From assembly GCF_017068395.1 (NCBI RefSeq), contig NZ_CP070619.1:8246001-8310000 (forward strand): DNA of 64,000 nt, in the 5' to 3' direction. Position 1 is the first letter of the stretch. The number at the start of each line of letters is the position of its first letter. A program made the translations under genes and the position numbers. The stretch is from Rhodococcus pseudokoreensis. Lineage in GTDB: Bacteria; Actinomycetota; Actinomycetes; Mycobacteriales; Mycobacteriaceae. The notes under the pieces were generated by a model. It saw only the letters and a program-made list of their open reading frames with translations, did no database searches and was not told where the DNA came from. Positions 10,384 to 18,563 of this stretch are shown here, one piece after another.

Positions 10384-11814
10384 TCAGGTATTGGCGAACT
10401 CCGAAGCGGGTGCGGCCGCGGCGTCTCGGGATCGTGCGAGCAGGTCGACGACCGACTCGAGGTGAGCGCCGTAGTCGACGGGCGCGCTTCCAACCGGAAA
10501 TCGCTGAAGGATCTGCCGGCTGAGCACTGCGAGCCGATGCGGCACGGCCTGTCCCTTGCGGGCGAGTGCGTGGCTCGACACGACGCCGAGGACGGCGAGG
10601 TTGTTGTCGAGTGCTGCACCGGCATCGTGCGCCTTCCGCCAGGCGAGCAGGTCGGGTGTTCCGGTGTCGGTTTGACCTGCTCCGCCCAGTCCGATCAGTG
10701 ATGTCGTGGCGGCGACGCGGGCCTCCTCGGCCCACCCTGCTGATGTCATGTAAAGCAAGCTGACCTGGGATTCGGGTTCGGTGGCGACGAGTCCACCCGG
10801 GTCTTCGACGATGCGATTGACCTGAGCGGTGATCAGCTGGCAGGTATCTGCCCAGGAGCGAGCGAGAGAATCGAGTGTCGGAGCGACGAGAGAGTTGTGA
10901 TAACCGCCGTTCGACAAGATTGCGCCGAGGGGCGGATGGACTGTCGGCCCGACAAAGATGGGATTGTTCGATGAGGCTGAGAGCGCGATCTCGGCGCATT
11001 CCTCGGCGGCGGCCTGCGCTCTGCGTGCCCATCCGATGACGCGGGGCCCACTGCGGAAGGACACCGGTGCCTGATAGGGGAGCTCGGACGAGTGGTCGTC
11101 GGTCTCCATGAGCCGGCGGATGTTGTGTAAGGCTTCAGCCTGGTGTTCGTCGCGCCATGCGGCCTCGAGTTCGGGGGCGTAGTGGGCTGCCGGGGCGTTG
11201 ATCGCGACCGCGGCCAGCGCCATCACCTGTTCCATCACGGTGATTCGGTGCCGCCCGGCCAGTGCGGCGTCCCCCAAGGCCGCCGCAGCCACCGGTGAAC
11301 CGTTGATGAGGGCCATCCCCTCACCGATCTCGAGAGTTCCGTCGAACCGAGTCCTGAGCAGGTGTCCCAAAGCGATGATGTCGCCCGGCTCGCCGTTTCC
11401 GCGGGCCGGAACCGGTGGAAGATTCGAGTCGAGTAGTTCGATCAGTCGGTGCACTGTTTCCACCCGCAGGCACGCTGTCCCGTTCAGCACATCAGCAAGC
11501 CGTGCAAGGACGATGGTGCGAGCGAGGCGTTCAGGCAGTCGAGGGCCGACCGTGGCGGGAGTCGACGGCAGCCGGGTTGCGAACTCCGCGCGGCTGTCGG
11601 CGCCGAGCACGGATTTCGCGCCGACATGATGCTTGGTCGTGATCCCGTAGAGATGACGATCCGCGTTCTGTTCGACGAACTCGACGAACTCGTCTCGGCG
11701 GGAACGGATGGCGGCCAGTGCGCGGTCACTGATTCTGCACTGCTCGCCCATCCAGGCCACCCGCGCGACATTGTCGAGGGTCAGGTCGTCACTGGTGTCG
11801 ATGACTACAGTCAT
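10384..11814 (-). CDS. Histidase/PAL-fold lyase lacking the MIO tripeptide
   Basis: A 476-residue member of the aromatic amino-acid lyase family (PF00221). It keeps the family landmarks: YGITT with Tyr 56 where histidase has its catalytic Tyr, GEGMALINGSPVA, SSNNPIF and GGYHNSLVAPTLDSLA. At residues 142-144, where family members carry Ala-Ser-Gly that cyclises to the electrophilic MIO, it has Glu-Pro-Gly (GNGEPGDIIALGH, codons at 11383-11391), so MIO cannot form. The TGFG after the Tyr is also replaced (TKHHVG). MIO-free relatives are known; from memory, ergothionase eliminates trimethylamine from a betaine. A betaine-type 1,2-elimination is therefore more likely than ammonia loss, but the substrate is unknown. 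ATG 11814 follows AGGAGG. It lies between the MFS gene (49-base gap) and the dehydrogenase. Confidence 0.85.
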   Translation of the reverse strand: MTVVIDTSDDLTLDNVARVAWMGEQCRISDRALAAIRSRRDEFVEFVEQNADRHLYGITTKHHVGAKSVLGADSRAEFATRLPSTPATVGPRLPERLARTIVLARLADVLNGTACLRVETVHRLIELLDSNLPPVPARGNGEPGDIIALGHLLRTRFDGTLEIGEGMALINGSPVAAAALGDAALAGRHRITVMEQVMALAAVAINAPAAHYAPELEAAWRDEHQAEALHNIRRLMETDDHSSELPYQAPVSFRSGPRVIGWARRAQAAAEECAEIALSASSNNPIFVGPTVHPPLGAILSNGGYHNSLVAPTLDSLARSWADTCQLITAQVNRIVEDPGGLVATEPESQVSLLYMTSAGWAEEARVAATTSLIGLGGAGQTDTGTPDLLAWRKAHDAGAALDNNLAVLGVVSSHALARKGQAVPHRLAVLSRQILQRFPVGSAPVDYGAHLESVVDLLARSRDAAAAPASEFANT

Positions 11815-11863
11815 GAAAGTCCTCCTGCGTGGAGTGGGGCTGTTGTTGTGGCGGTTGGTCGAA

Positions 11864-13252
11864 TTACTGCTGAGATGCGAACGATGAGCTGCGGTCCGGG
11901 TTGCCGGTGGGTGACTTTCCGGGTCCTTCCTCGGTGTCACCTGCGGCCTGGGCGAGGGGTAGGCCCGCGGTTTCCGGTGCCCAGGCGATGCTGATGAGGA
12001 GTCCGAGGCCTGCAACCACACCGGTCATCAGCGTGACGCCGTGTGCCCCGAAGTGATCGATTCCCATCGGCAGTAGAAGCGTGCCGATCGCTGCGCCGAT
12101 TCGGCTGAAGGACACGCAGATTCCGGTCGCCGATGCGCGGATGCTGGTGGGGAACAGTTCGCTGGGATAGACGGTGTCGAGCGCGGCCATCGCCGAAGAA
12201 ATGAGGGCGAAGAGGGCGAAAAGGGCGATGACATAGCCTGCGGGGGCGCTCTGCCACAGGCCGATTGCGAGTGTCGATGCGGTCAGCAGTGCGAAGGAGA
12301 CCAGGGTGTAGGGGCGTCGACCGATCTTGCCTATCGTGACGATGCCGACGGCGCCGCCGATCAGAAGGAAGAGGTTGACGCTCGTGGTCTGCCAGAAGCC
12401 GGAGTCGATGTCGAGTGACTCGAGGATGGTGGGCAGGAAGGTGAAGACCGCGAAATAGGGAACGACCTGGCAGAACCAGAACAGGCATGCGAATGCCAGT
12501 CGCTTGCGGTGCTGTTCGGCGAACACCTCGCGCAGCGATCCAGCCGATTCGTCTTCTTCTTCCTCGTCGGCGAGGTCGGCGAGGGTCGCGGTGGGGGAGA
12601 CATGCTTCCGCAGAATTGCCAGGCCTTCGTCCGCCCGTCCGTTCCGAGCGAGCCACCGCGGCGACTCGGGGGTGTTCCGGCGCAGGATGAGCAGTATGAG
12701 CGCAGGAACCGCGCTGGTTGCGAGGATCCAGCGCCAGGCGCCGTCACCACCGAACTCGGCAATCGCCGTTCCGACGACAATTGCGAGGACGTACCCGATA
12801 GTCCACATCGCCGGCCCCACTGCGAGCAGGGTGGCGCGGTACTTGCGTGGTGCGAACTCGGCCACCAAGGTCGTGGCGATCGTGTAGTCGGCACCGACCG
12901 CAATCCCCAGCAGAACGCGGAGAACGAGCAACATCACGGCGCCTGTGACCGCGATTTGCGCGAGGGAGAGGACGACGAACAATGCCAGGTCGATGACGAA
13001 CATGCGGCGGCGTCCGATCCTGTCGGTGACCCAGCCGAACAACAGGCTCCCCAGGAACACGCCGATCAGTGCGGAGGCACCGATCAGGCCGCTCATCAAT
13101 GAACTGACTGGATGAGACTGGGCGAAGAGGGGGAGTGCGGGAACGATGGCGCCGAGGATGTAGCCGTCGCAGAGGTGTCCGCCATTTCCGTAGAGCGTCG
13201 TTTTCAGATGAAACCGCGATAGCTTCGCGTCGTCGAGAGCGTGTGTGGCCAC
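11864..13252 (-). CDS. MFS transporter (metabolite:H+ symporter type)
   Basis: A 462-residue, twelve-helix major facilitator of the sugar/aromatic-acid symporter type. It shows the loop 2-3 signature GSLLFGWVTDRIGRRRM and an acidic cytoplasmic loop (DEEEEDES) in the middle. It probably imports the substrate handled by the downstream lyase and dehydrogenase, since the three genes are closely spaced on one strand. GTG 13252 is chosen because GAAGGAGC sits just upstream; an upstream extension in this frame reads like non-coding sequence. The C-terminus is charged and hydrophilic. Confidence 0.87.
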   Translation of the reverse strand: MATHALDDAKLSRFHLKTTLYGNGGHLCDGYILGAIVPALPLFAQSHPVSSLMSGLIGASALIGVFLGSLLFGWVTDRIGRRRMFVIDLALFVVLSLAQIAVTGAVMLLVLRVLLGIAVGADYTIATTLVAEFAPRKYRATLLAVGPAMWTIGYVLAIVVGTAIAEFGGDGAWRWILATSAVPALILLILRRNTPESPRWLARNGRADEGLAILRKHVSPTATLADLADEEEEDESAGSLREVFAEQHRKRLAFACLFWFCQVVPYFAVFTFLPTILESLDIDSGFWQTTSVNLFLLIGGAVGIVTIGKIGRRPYTLVSFALLTASTLAIGLWQSAPAGYVIALFALFALISSAMAALDTVYPSELFPTSIRASATGICVSFSRIGAAIGTLLLPMGIDHFGAHGVTLMTGVVAGLGLLISIAWAPETAGLPLAQAAGDTEEGPGKSPTGNPDRSSSFASQQ

Positions 13253-13556
13253 GGGGGCTCCTTCAGGAAAGAGGCTGTGAAATTCATCAGTCGCGACCCC
13301 CCGAGCGCGCCGATTACTGCCCGCACACCCGCCGGAAGTTTCCGTTCGAGTGTTGGAGAGAACCGATACGTCGGTGTGGTCGGTGATGGTCTGTCGGTGC
13401 GTGGTTGGCACCGCCGCGACGTTCTCGACTGTGATTCCGAACACTACGAGCGACGCGTGGGGGCGTCTTCCGTATGTGTTCGAGTAAACGCGCGGCCTGT
13501 TCCTGTAATTGTCGAAATCCCCAGGTGAACGGGTGAAACTGAACGGCGAACACGCA
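13253..13556 (-). promoter_or_regulatory. Control region of the MFS-lyase-dehydrogenase operon
   Basis: This 304-base gap between the regulator gene and the transporter start holds no convincing gene. It contains an inverted repeat CGGTGC-N7-GCACCG at 13395-13413, a plausible operator. I could not assign -35/-10 boxes with confidence. Confidence 0.4.
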
Positions 13557-14735
13557 TCAGGTGTTGCGGATCAGCATCGCCAATCTGAGGGCGAGCTGAA
13601 GTCCGGCCCGACGCTCGCCCTGCGCCCAATCCTCTCCGAGGAGCTGCTGAGCACGGTCGAGGCGGTAGTAGAGGGTGGTGCGGTGCACCGCTAGCTGGGC
13701 GGCTGCGCGGCGGGTGTCACCGCCGCAGTCGAAATACGCATCCAGACTTTCGCGAATCAGTGAGTTGTCCGCGTCGAACAGACGAGATGCGCCCGGAAAC
13801 AGAATCTCCAGGGTGTCAGTGGTCCACGGCAGTCCATAGAACACGAGGTCGGCTCCGAGCTCGTTCCAGCTCAACTGCTCGACTTTCCGTGCATGTGCAA
13901 TGGATGCCGCGTAGCTGGATTGCATTCCCGATCGTCGCAGGTCATCGAGATCGGATGCAGCCGCTCCGACGCCGGTTCCGCGCAGCATCCACCCGCGTCG
14001 CCGGGCCGCGTTCGTCAGTGCGTGGCGGAACGGACGAAGGCGATCGCCGTGGACCTCTGCACTGACGATCAGGTGGATTGTGTCGTCGCCATGCCCGAGG
14101 AGGGAATGGCCCATCGGTCGCGCATACGCCACTTCCTGGGTAGCACCGCGCAGTGCTCGGGTGTCCAGCGTCTCGCCGCTGTCACCGATCGGCGCAAACC
14201 GCGTGGTGAGCACACTCGCGGGCTCGGCGAATTCGAGGAGAGGTTCATTGCCCAGGAGCTCCGCCGACGGTCTGCCCTCACGCGGTGGCGCCAGCAGGGC
14301 GCTGACGAGTCGAGCTTCCCGATCCAGCGCAGTGGCTGTCGACTCCGACTGCTGGTGAAGCAGTTCTGCGATCGTGCCTGCTGTGCTGGTCGCTGCGGTG
14401 ATGTCGGGATCTGTGAGCGGAGGGCTGTCGATCAGCCACAGATATCCGTGGAGTTCCCCGTGCGCTCGCATCGGTATGCAGACCCGAGGCAACGTCTGCA
14501 ACGCCGGATTCGCGGGAAACCGGACGGGGCCGGTGGCGTGGGCGATATCGAGCGAGAAGGCGTATTCGAACACCTCCGGGGAGGAGTGTCGCTGGAGGAT
14601 CGACCGGACACGGACGTCGTCGAGGTCACCGTGCTGCTCGGTCAACGCCAGCGGTTTGAGACCGCAGTCGTCGATTTCGATCGAGCGGTTCAGCTGATCC
14701 GCGAGACTGTCTGCGTACTGCTGGACATCGTTCAT
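13557..14735 (-). CDS. PucR/CdaR-type transcriptional regulator
   Basis: A 392-residue regulator. The last about 60 residues form the PucR C-terminal helix-turn-helix (GGDTRRAAAQLAVHRTTLYY followed by RLDRAQQLLG). The N-terminal 130 residues resemble a GAF-like sensor and the middle a degenerate GGDEF-like region. Such proteins commonly activate neighbouring catabolic operons for purines, amino acids or amines when the substrate is present. It lies upstream of and on the same strand as the transporter-lyase-dehydrogenase operon and is its likely regulator. ATG 14735 has only a weak Shine-Dalgarno (CAGGTTA). Confidence 0.85.
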   Translation of the reverse strand: MNDVQQYADSLADQLNRSIEIDDCGLKPLALTEQHGDLDDVRVRSILQRHSSPEVFEYAFSLDIAHATGPVRFPANPALQTLPRVCIPMRAHGELHGYLWLIDSPPLTDPDITAATSTAGTIAELLHQQSESTATALDREARLVSALLAPPREGRPSAELLGNEPLLEFAEPASVLTTRFAPIGDSGETLDTRALRGATQEVAYARPMGHSLLGHGDDTIHLIVSAEVHGDRLRPFRHALTNAARRRGWMLRGTGVGAAASDLDDLRRSGMQSSYAASIAHARKVEQLSWNELGADLVFYGLPWTTDTLEILFPGASRLFDADNSLIRESLDAYFDCGGDTRRAAAQLAVHRTTLYYRLDRAQQLLGEDWAQGERRAGLQLALRLAMLIRNT

Positions 14736-14791
14736 CCGTAACCTGCCGGTCGTCTTCCCACGCTGCGGGCCGCGTGTGATGTTAATGCATC

Positions 14792-14813
14792 GAGACCGAG
14801 GCGCCTCGGTCTC
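14792..14813. promoter_or_regulatory. 22-bp perfect palindrome upstream of the PucR-type gene
   Basis: The half-site GAGACCGAGGC is followed directly by its exact reverse complement GCCTCGGTCTC, with no spacer. It lies 57-78 bases before the regulator start codon. It could be an autoregulatory operator or an mRNA hairpin. Confidence 0.5.
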
Positions 14814-14939
14814 CGATTTCTCGAAAATGACCGAGCGCCAAGGATCCTCAGCCCCGTATGTGGTGGTCGGCGGGAACTCGCGACGACAGCTTGCCGAGCG
14901 GCGCCACGTTGACCGCCCTCATGGTGAGAAACGCTATCG

Positions 14940-15089
14940 TCAGCTTGTGACCTTGCGACGGGCGGGCGTCCGGTCGTCGGCGAACATGGCCTCGATCCTC
15001 GACTTGATCTCCGCGGTGCTCATGGAGCCGCCGTGGCGGGGCGTCCGCGACACGGTGGGAGTTGCCGGGGTGATCGAGACTGTCGCCAT
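14940..15089 (-). CDS. Possible 49-residue small protein
   Basis: An ATG at 15089 preceded by AGCAGGACGC opens a frame of 49 codons ending in TGA at 14940-14942. The product begins MATVSITPATPTVSRTPRHG and ends FADDRTPARRKVTS. It is hydrophilic, has strong third-position GC and contains a short amphipathic segment (TAEIKSRIEAMF). I recognise no family. It sits upstream of the PucR-type regulator in an otherwise gene-free stretch (14736-15283), so it may be a real small gene or the remnant of a longer one. Confidence 0.35.
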   Translation of the reverse strand: MATVSITPATPTVSRTPRHGGSMSTAEIKSRIEAMFADDRTPARRKVTS

Positions 15090-15283
15090 GCGTCCTGCTT
15101 TCGTCGGTTACTTATATGTGTGCCTCACGGTCACGTCTGTGATCTGGTTCACATCGTGGCCGACTATGTTGTACACCACATACCCGGTCGTGTGCCACTC
15201 GGCCCGGTCGCCAAGTGCCCGGTTTTCGCAGCCGTGCCGTTCGGCGAATGGACAGGAAATCCGCCCCCGGTACAGTCGCCCGA

Positions 15284-15712
15284 ATGGATGAGGAGACGGG
15301 CCCGAACCGTCGACAGCTTCGGCTGGTGCAATCCCCGGTCCGTCTACCGGGCGAAGAGGACGAAGAACTCCTCGCCCGGTCGGTGATCGATGCGCTTGCC
15401 GGTGGCATGTCGTGGGAGCAGATCGGTACTCGGCTCGGTGTGGCCGCTCCGATCGCGGGCGGCAGTCCGGTCACCGACCGGGACTGGCAGGAGGCGGTTG
15501 TCGATCACGAGAATGCACGGCAGCTATCGGACAGCGTTCGACGTCCTCTCGCCGGAGACCGGGCCGTGTCCGTCCACGGAATACCGCGGCACCGTGAAGG
15601 CGGCGGCGACGCACAGAACTGCGATCGCGAAGCAGACAATCGTGTACCAGATATTTCCGATGGGATCGCCGTTGCTCGTGACACCGTCGACGGCGGCGAA
15701 GTAGTCCGGTAA
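15284..15712 (+). CDS. Possible small helix-turn-helix protein (doubtful)
   Basis: The frame from ATG 15284 begins MDEETGPNRRQLRLVQSP and contains SVIDALAGGMSWEQIGTRLG, which looks like the helix-turn-helix of small actinobacterial proteins that read A.GASW.QIG..LG. Beyond about residue 60 it no longer looks like the family, and from 15524 it runs antisense through the membrane-protein gene on the other strand. The real gene is either shorter, frameshifted or a decayed fragment. Only the first about 80 codons look protein-coding. Confidence 0.3.
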   Translation: MDEETGPNRRQLRLVQSPVRLPGEEDEELLARSVIDALAGGMSWEQIGTRLGVAAPIAGGSPVTDRDWQEAVVDHENARQLSDSVRRPLAGDRAVSVHGIPRHREGGGDAQNCDREADNRVPDISDGIAVARDTVDGGEVVR

Positions 15713-16681
15713 CGCGGTCACCCACAGCAGGCCCACCACGCCGAGGTACACCACGCTGTAGACACGCACGAAGTCGTTGGAGTAGGCGGGAACATCCGAC
15801 GTCCCCCGGCGCAGCCGCGACCACTGCCGCACCAGGACCGGGATCGCGACGAGCGCGACGACGACCAGTTCCGCCGCGTAGAGAACTCCGCGGACCGTGG
15901 TGCTCTCCATTCCGACGACTGTCGCCGGGATCGGGAGAATGAACGTGCCCGCCGACGCCAGGAGGCCGATTACGATTGTCCGCCAAGCCAGTTCGAGTCC
16001 GGTGAAGTCCCGGCCCCGGTCGGCGTGGCGACCCACGAAGAACTGGACGCACAGCGCCAGCGACATCGGCCACAGTGCCGCGAACACCACGACGCTCGGC
16101 AACGGGACCGCATCGAACATGGGCTGATTGACCGGGTTGGTGGTCGACCATTCCCACCACCTCAGCTGCGGCCCGAGCTGGTCGAAGATCTCGTAGAACG
16201 CGTGGTGCACGAAGCCCACGCAGACCGCGCCCACGAGCACGCCATATTTCCGGAAGACCCCGAGCATCCGGACGAGTTCGAAGGCCAGCGTGGCCATCAG
16301 CGGATAGATCGCAATGATGTACAGGGGCAGACGGCCCCACAGGAAGTCCACCGTGAACACGTTGTGCGCGAACATCGTGTCCACGTGTTCCTCGATCCCG
16401 AACGCTGCCGGAAAGTACAGCGGCGGTTCGATGACGAACAGATATGCGGTAGCGCCGAACCAGAGCGCCAGGGTGGTCGGATCGCCGTTGCGGCGCCAGC
16501 GCAGGATCGCGAACACGAGCGCGAGCACCGACCCGAGCACGATCGTGAGCTCGAGAACCGGCAGCGTCCAGTTCTCCAGGGCCAACGGATTGCGGACCTC
16601 GACGAGTCCACCGGCCTCGGCGCACGAGAAGCCGAGCGCCGTCGACAGCTGGTCGAAGGTGGGGGAGCAGAGATCGGCCAT
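15524..16681 (-). CDS. Polytopic membrane protein of unknown function
   Basis: A 385-residue protein with about nine to ten hydrophobic helices. Notable features are His/acid-rich membrane-edge motifs, EEHVDTMFAHNVFTVDFLWG and CVGFVHHAFYEIFDQLGPQL, which could bind a metal or cofactor; that is inference. I cannot name a family. Its ATG overlaps the stop of the COG3687-type hydrolase gene (16681-16683), so the two are co-translated and probably act together, perhaps on a lipid-like substrate. The C-terminal tail is short and hydrophilic. Confidence 0.7.
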   Translation of the reverse strand: MADLCSPTFDQLSTALGFSCAEAGGLVEVRNPLALENWTLPVLELTIVLGSVLALVFAILRWRRNGDPTTLALWFGATAYLFVIEPPLYFPAAFGIEEHVDTMFAHNVFTVDFLWGRLPLYIIAIYPLMATLAFELVRMLGVFRKYGVLVGAVCVGFVHHAFYEIFDQLGPQLRWWEWSTTNPVNQPMFDAVPLPSVVVFAALWPMSLALCVQFFVGRHADRGRDFTGLELAWRTIVIGLLASAGTFILPIPATVVGMESTTVRGVLYAAELVVVALVAIPVLVRQWSRLRRGTSDVPAYSNDFVRVYSVVYLGVVGLLWVTALPDYFAAVDGVTSNGDPIGNIWYTIVCFAIAVLCVAAAFTVPRYSVDGHGPVSGERTSNAVR

Positions 16682-17631
16682 CAGTTGACCACCGCCGCCG
16701 CGGGCTCGGTCCGGCGCTCACCCGACTCGGCGGTGTACCAGCGGGTGCAGTCGTAGCCGGCGTCGTAGCGGGTGAACCACTCGTCGGCGAGCGCGGGCAG
16801 CTTCTCGTGCGTCGGGTTGTGTTTCGGCATCTGACTGCGGACGACGCCGGCGAGAGCGGTGAGTTGTTCTCCGCGGGGGAGGTCGTCGAACGCGCGCGGC
16901 ATGATCCCCTTGCTCAGGTAGGGCGCGAACGCAGTCAGCAGTTTCTGCTTAATGCGGTGCGTCGCGAACATCGACATCGAATCGACCTTCCGCTCCCTCA
17001 GCGGGACGTGCTGGTTGAACCCCGCGCAGGCGATCCGGACGACCTTCATCACATGCGTGAAGATCGACGGCGCCATCCTCATCCGGTACAGCTCATCTCC
17101 GACAAGGGAATTGAAGATCACCAGCGCTGAGCTACGGTGTTCGACCTCTTCGACGAAGTGCCAGATGAACAGGGACGCAACCCGGTCGTCGCCCGGCCGG
17201 AAGAGGGTCGCGTCGTTGTCGAGCATCAGCTTGAATACCGGCGTGAACGTCGCCTCCAGATCGGCGGTGTAGGCGAGTCGGTAGTTCAGGCTGGTCGCCT
17301 CGGTGAGGAGGTCGAACTCGCCGATCACCGCGTCGAGGGTGTTCTGAAGTCCCGGATACCGCCTGATCAGGGCCTTGACGTGCTGTCGATGCGCGGTCGA
17401 GTGGTGGCCCTCCTGACGCATGAACGCCACGGCCTCCGCTGCGACCTCGGGATCGGTCATCAACGGTTTGGCCTGCATGATCGCCTTGACGATCATCTTC
17501 TCGAAACCGATGGCCAGGAACGAGATCGCGTTCGACATGCTCGACCAGGCGGGGTTGTCGGGGTTCCAGAGGAACGGGACGTCCTGTTCCTCGAACGCGA
17601 AATCCATCTTTCTGGGATGTAGGTCGGACAT
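16681..17631 (-). CDS. COG3687/PF10118-type metal-dependent hydrolase-like protein
   Basis: A 316-residue helical protein resembling the 'predicted metal-dependent hydrolase' family. Candidate metal ligands are visible in EGHHSTAHRQHV (about residue 76), LLTEAT and HFVEEVEHRS (about residue 150); the E..H spacing is reminiscent of diiron helical-bundle proteins. The true reaction is unknown. ATG 17631 is preceded by GAGGAAT. The stop overlaps the start of the membrane-protein gene, and the pair is divergent from a TetR gene, which probably controls it. Confidence 0.75.
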   Translation of the reverse strand: MSDLHPRKMDFAFEEQDVPFLWNPDNPAWSSMSNAISFLAIGFEKMIVKAIMQAKPLMTDPEVAAEAVAFMRQEGHHSTAHRQHVKALIRRYPGLQNTLDAVIGEFDLLTEATSLNYRLAYTADLEATFTPVFKLMLDNDATLFRPGDDRVASLFIWHFVEEVEHRSSALVIFNSLVGDELYRMRMAPSIFTHVMKVVRIACAGFNQHVPLRERKVDSMSMFATHRIKQKLLTAFAPYLSKGIMPRAFDDLPRGEQLTALAGVVRSQMPKHNPTHEKLPALADEWFTRYDAGYDCTRWYTAESGERRTEPAAAVVN

Positions 17632-17703
17632 GTGCAATTCCTCGTCTCGTGCGGCCTGAGTGGGTTGAAGTCTGTGGGCAGGTGGAGACCCGAGCCCCAA
17701 CAA

Positions 17704-17729
17704 CATACACGCACCATAAACTCTGTATG
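17704..17729. promoter_or_regulatory. Candidate TetR operator in divergent promoter region
   Basis: Inverted repeat CATACA-N14-TGTATG in the 244-base region between the hydrolase gene (minus) and the TetR gene (plus). Size and position suit a TetR-family operator, but only 6 bp per arm match. Confidence 0.3.
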
Positions 17730-17875
17730 ATTACTTTGCGACAGATTCGGAGAGAACTGTTGTGGCCGGAAGTGAAACCCGCTCGCGGTAACCTCTGAGT
17801 CCAGGTCGGGCAATGTGCAGTCGTCCGTGCAGTACGTTCGGCCGACGACGCATTGCGAGAGGTAGGGAACGGGCA

Positions 17876-18490
17876 ATGGCAGGCAGGCGTGGGTGGGGTG
17901 GCAGCCCACCCGGAAGTGACGAGGAAGCGTCCCGGCGAATCGTCGTCGCCGCGGTCGAGCTCATCAGCCGGAAAGGCACGGCGATCAGCATCGCCGACGT
18001 TGCGGAATCCCTCGGCGTCATCCGCCAGACGGTGTACCGGTACTTTCCCAGCACAGACTCCCTCTTACGAGCCGCAGCCATCGCCGCGGTCGACGGATTC
18101 CTCGACCGCCTGACGCAACACGTCGCCGGTATCGAGGATCCAGCAGAAGCTGTGGTCGAGGCCGTGATCTACACGCTCAACGAAGCGCCCCGCGTTCCGC
18201 AGCTCGGCATCATGCTGTCCGGTTCCCATTCCCACGCCGAGGGAATCACGTCCGACGAAGCCCTCGCCTTCGGAATGACGATGATCCAGCGCTTCGACGT
18301 CGACTGGGAGCGGCACGGCTACGGGGAGCACGCCTTGCGTGAGCTCGTCGAGTATCAGTTGCGGACGATGCAGTCGTTCTTCATCTCGCCGGGAAACCCG
18401 CCGCGTAGCCAGGACGAGCTGCGTGCTTATCTGCGCCGATGGGTGGGATCCGCGGTCGCCGTCACGGGGAGTCCGGCGTCCGCTGGGTGA
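17876..18490 (+). CDS. TetR-family transcriptional regulator
   Basis: A 204-residue repressor. The N-terminal helix-turn-helix is clear (AISIADVAESLGVIRQTVYR then YFPSTDSL, about residues 38-66), followed by a helical ligand-binding domain. ATG 17876 follows AGGTAGGG. It is divergent from the hydrolase/membrane-protein pair and just upstream of a WES/DGAT-type gene on the same strand, so it may control one or both. Its ligand may be an acyl compound given that setting, but this is inference. Confidence 0.87.
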   Translation: MAGRRGWGGSPPGSDEEASRRIVVAAVELISRKGTAISIADVAESLGVIRQTVYRYFPSTDSLLRAAAIAAVDGFLDRLTQHVAGIEDPAEAVVEAVIYTLNEAPRVPQLGIMLSGSHSHAEGITSDEALAFGMTMIQRFDVDWERHGYGEHALRELVEYQLRTMQSFFISPGNPPRSQDELRAYLRRWVGSAVAVTGSPASAG

Positions 18491-18563
18491 CGTCGGTGGG
18501 CCGTCCCAGTCGAGAGCGCAGTTCCTGGTTCGACAACGTGCAGACCCGAATAGACTTGCCGAG

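Noticed and set aside
14776..15291. 171-codon plus-strand frame in the PucR upstream region
   Set aside because: No family resemblance, mixed composition, and it runs through the palindrome; a minus-strand 49-codon frame is the better candidate.
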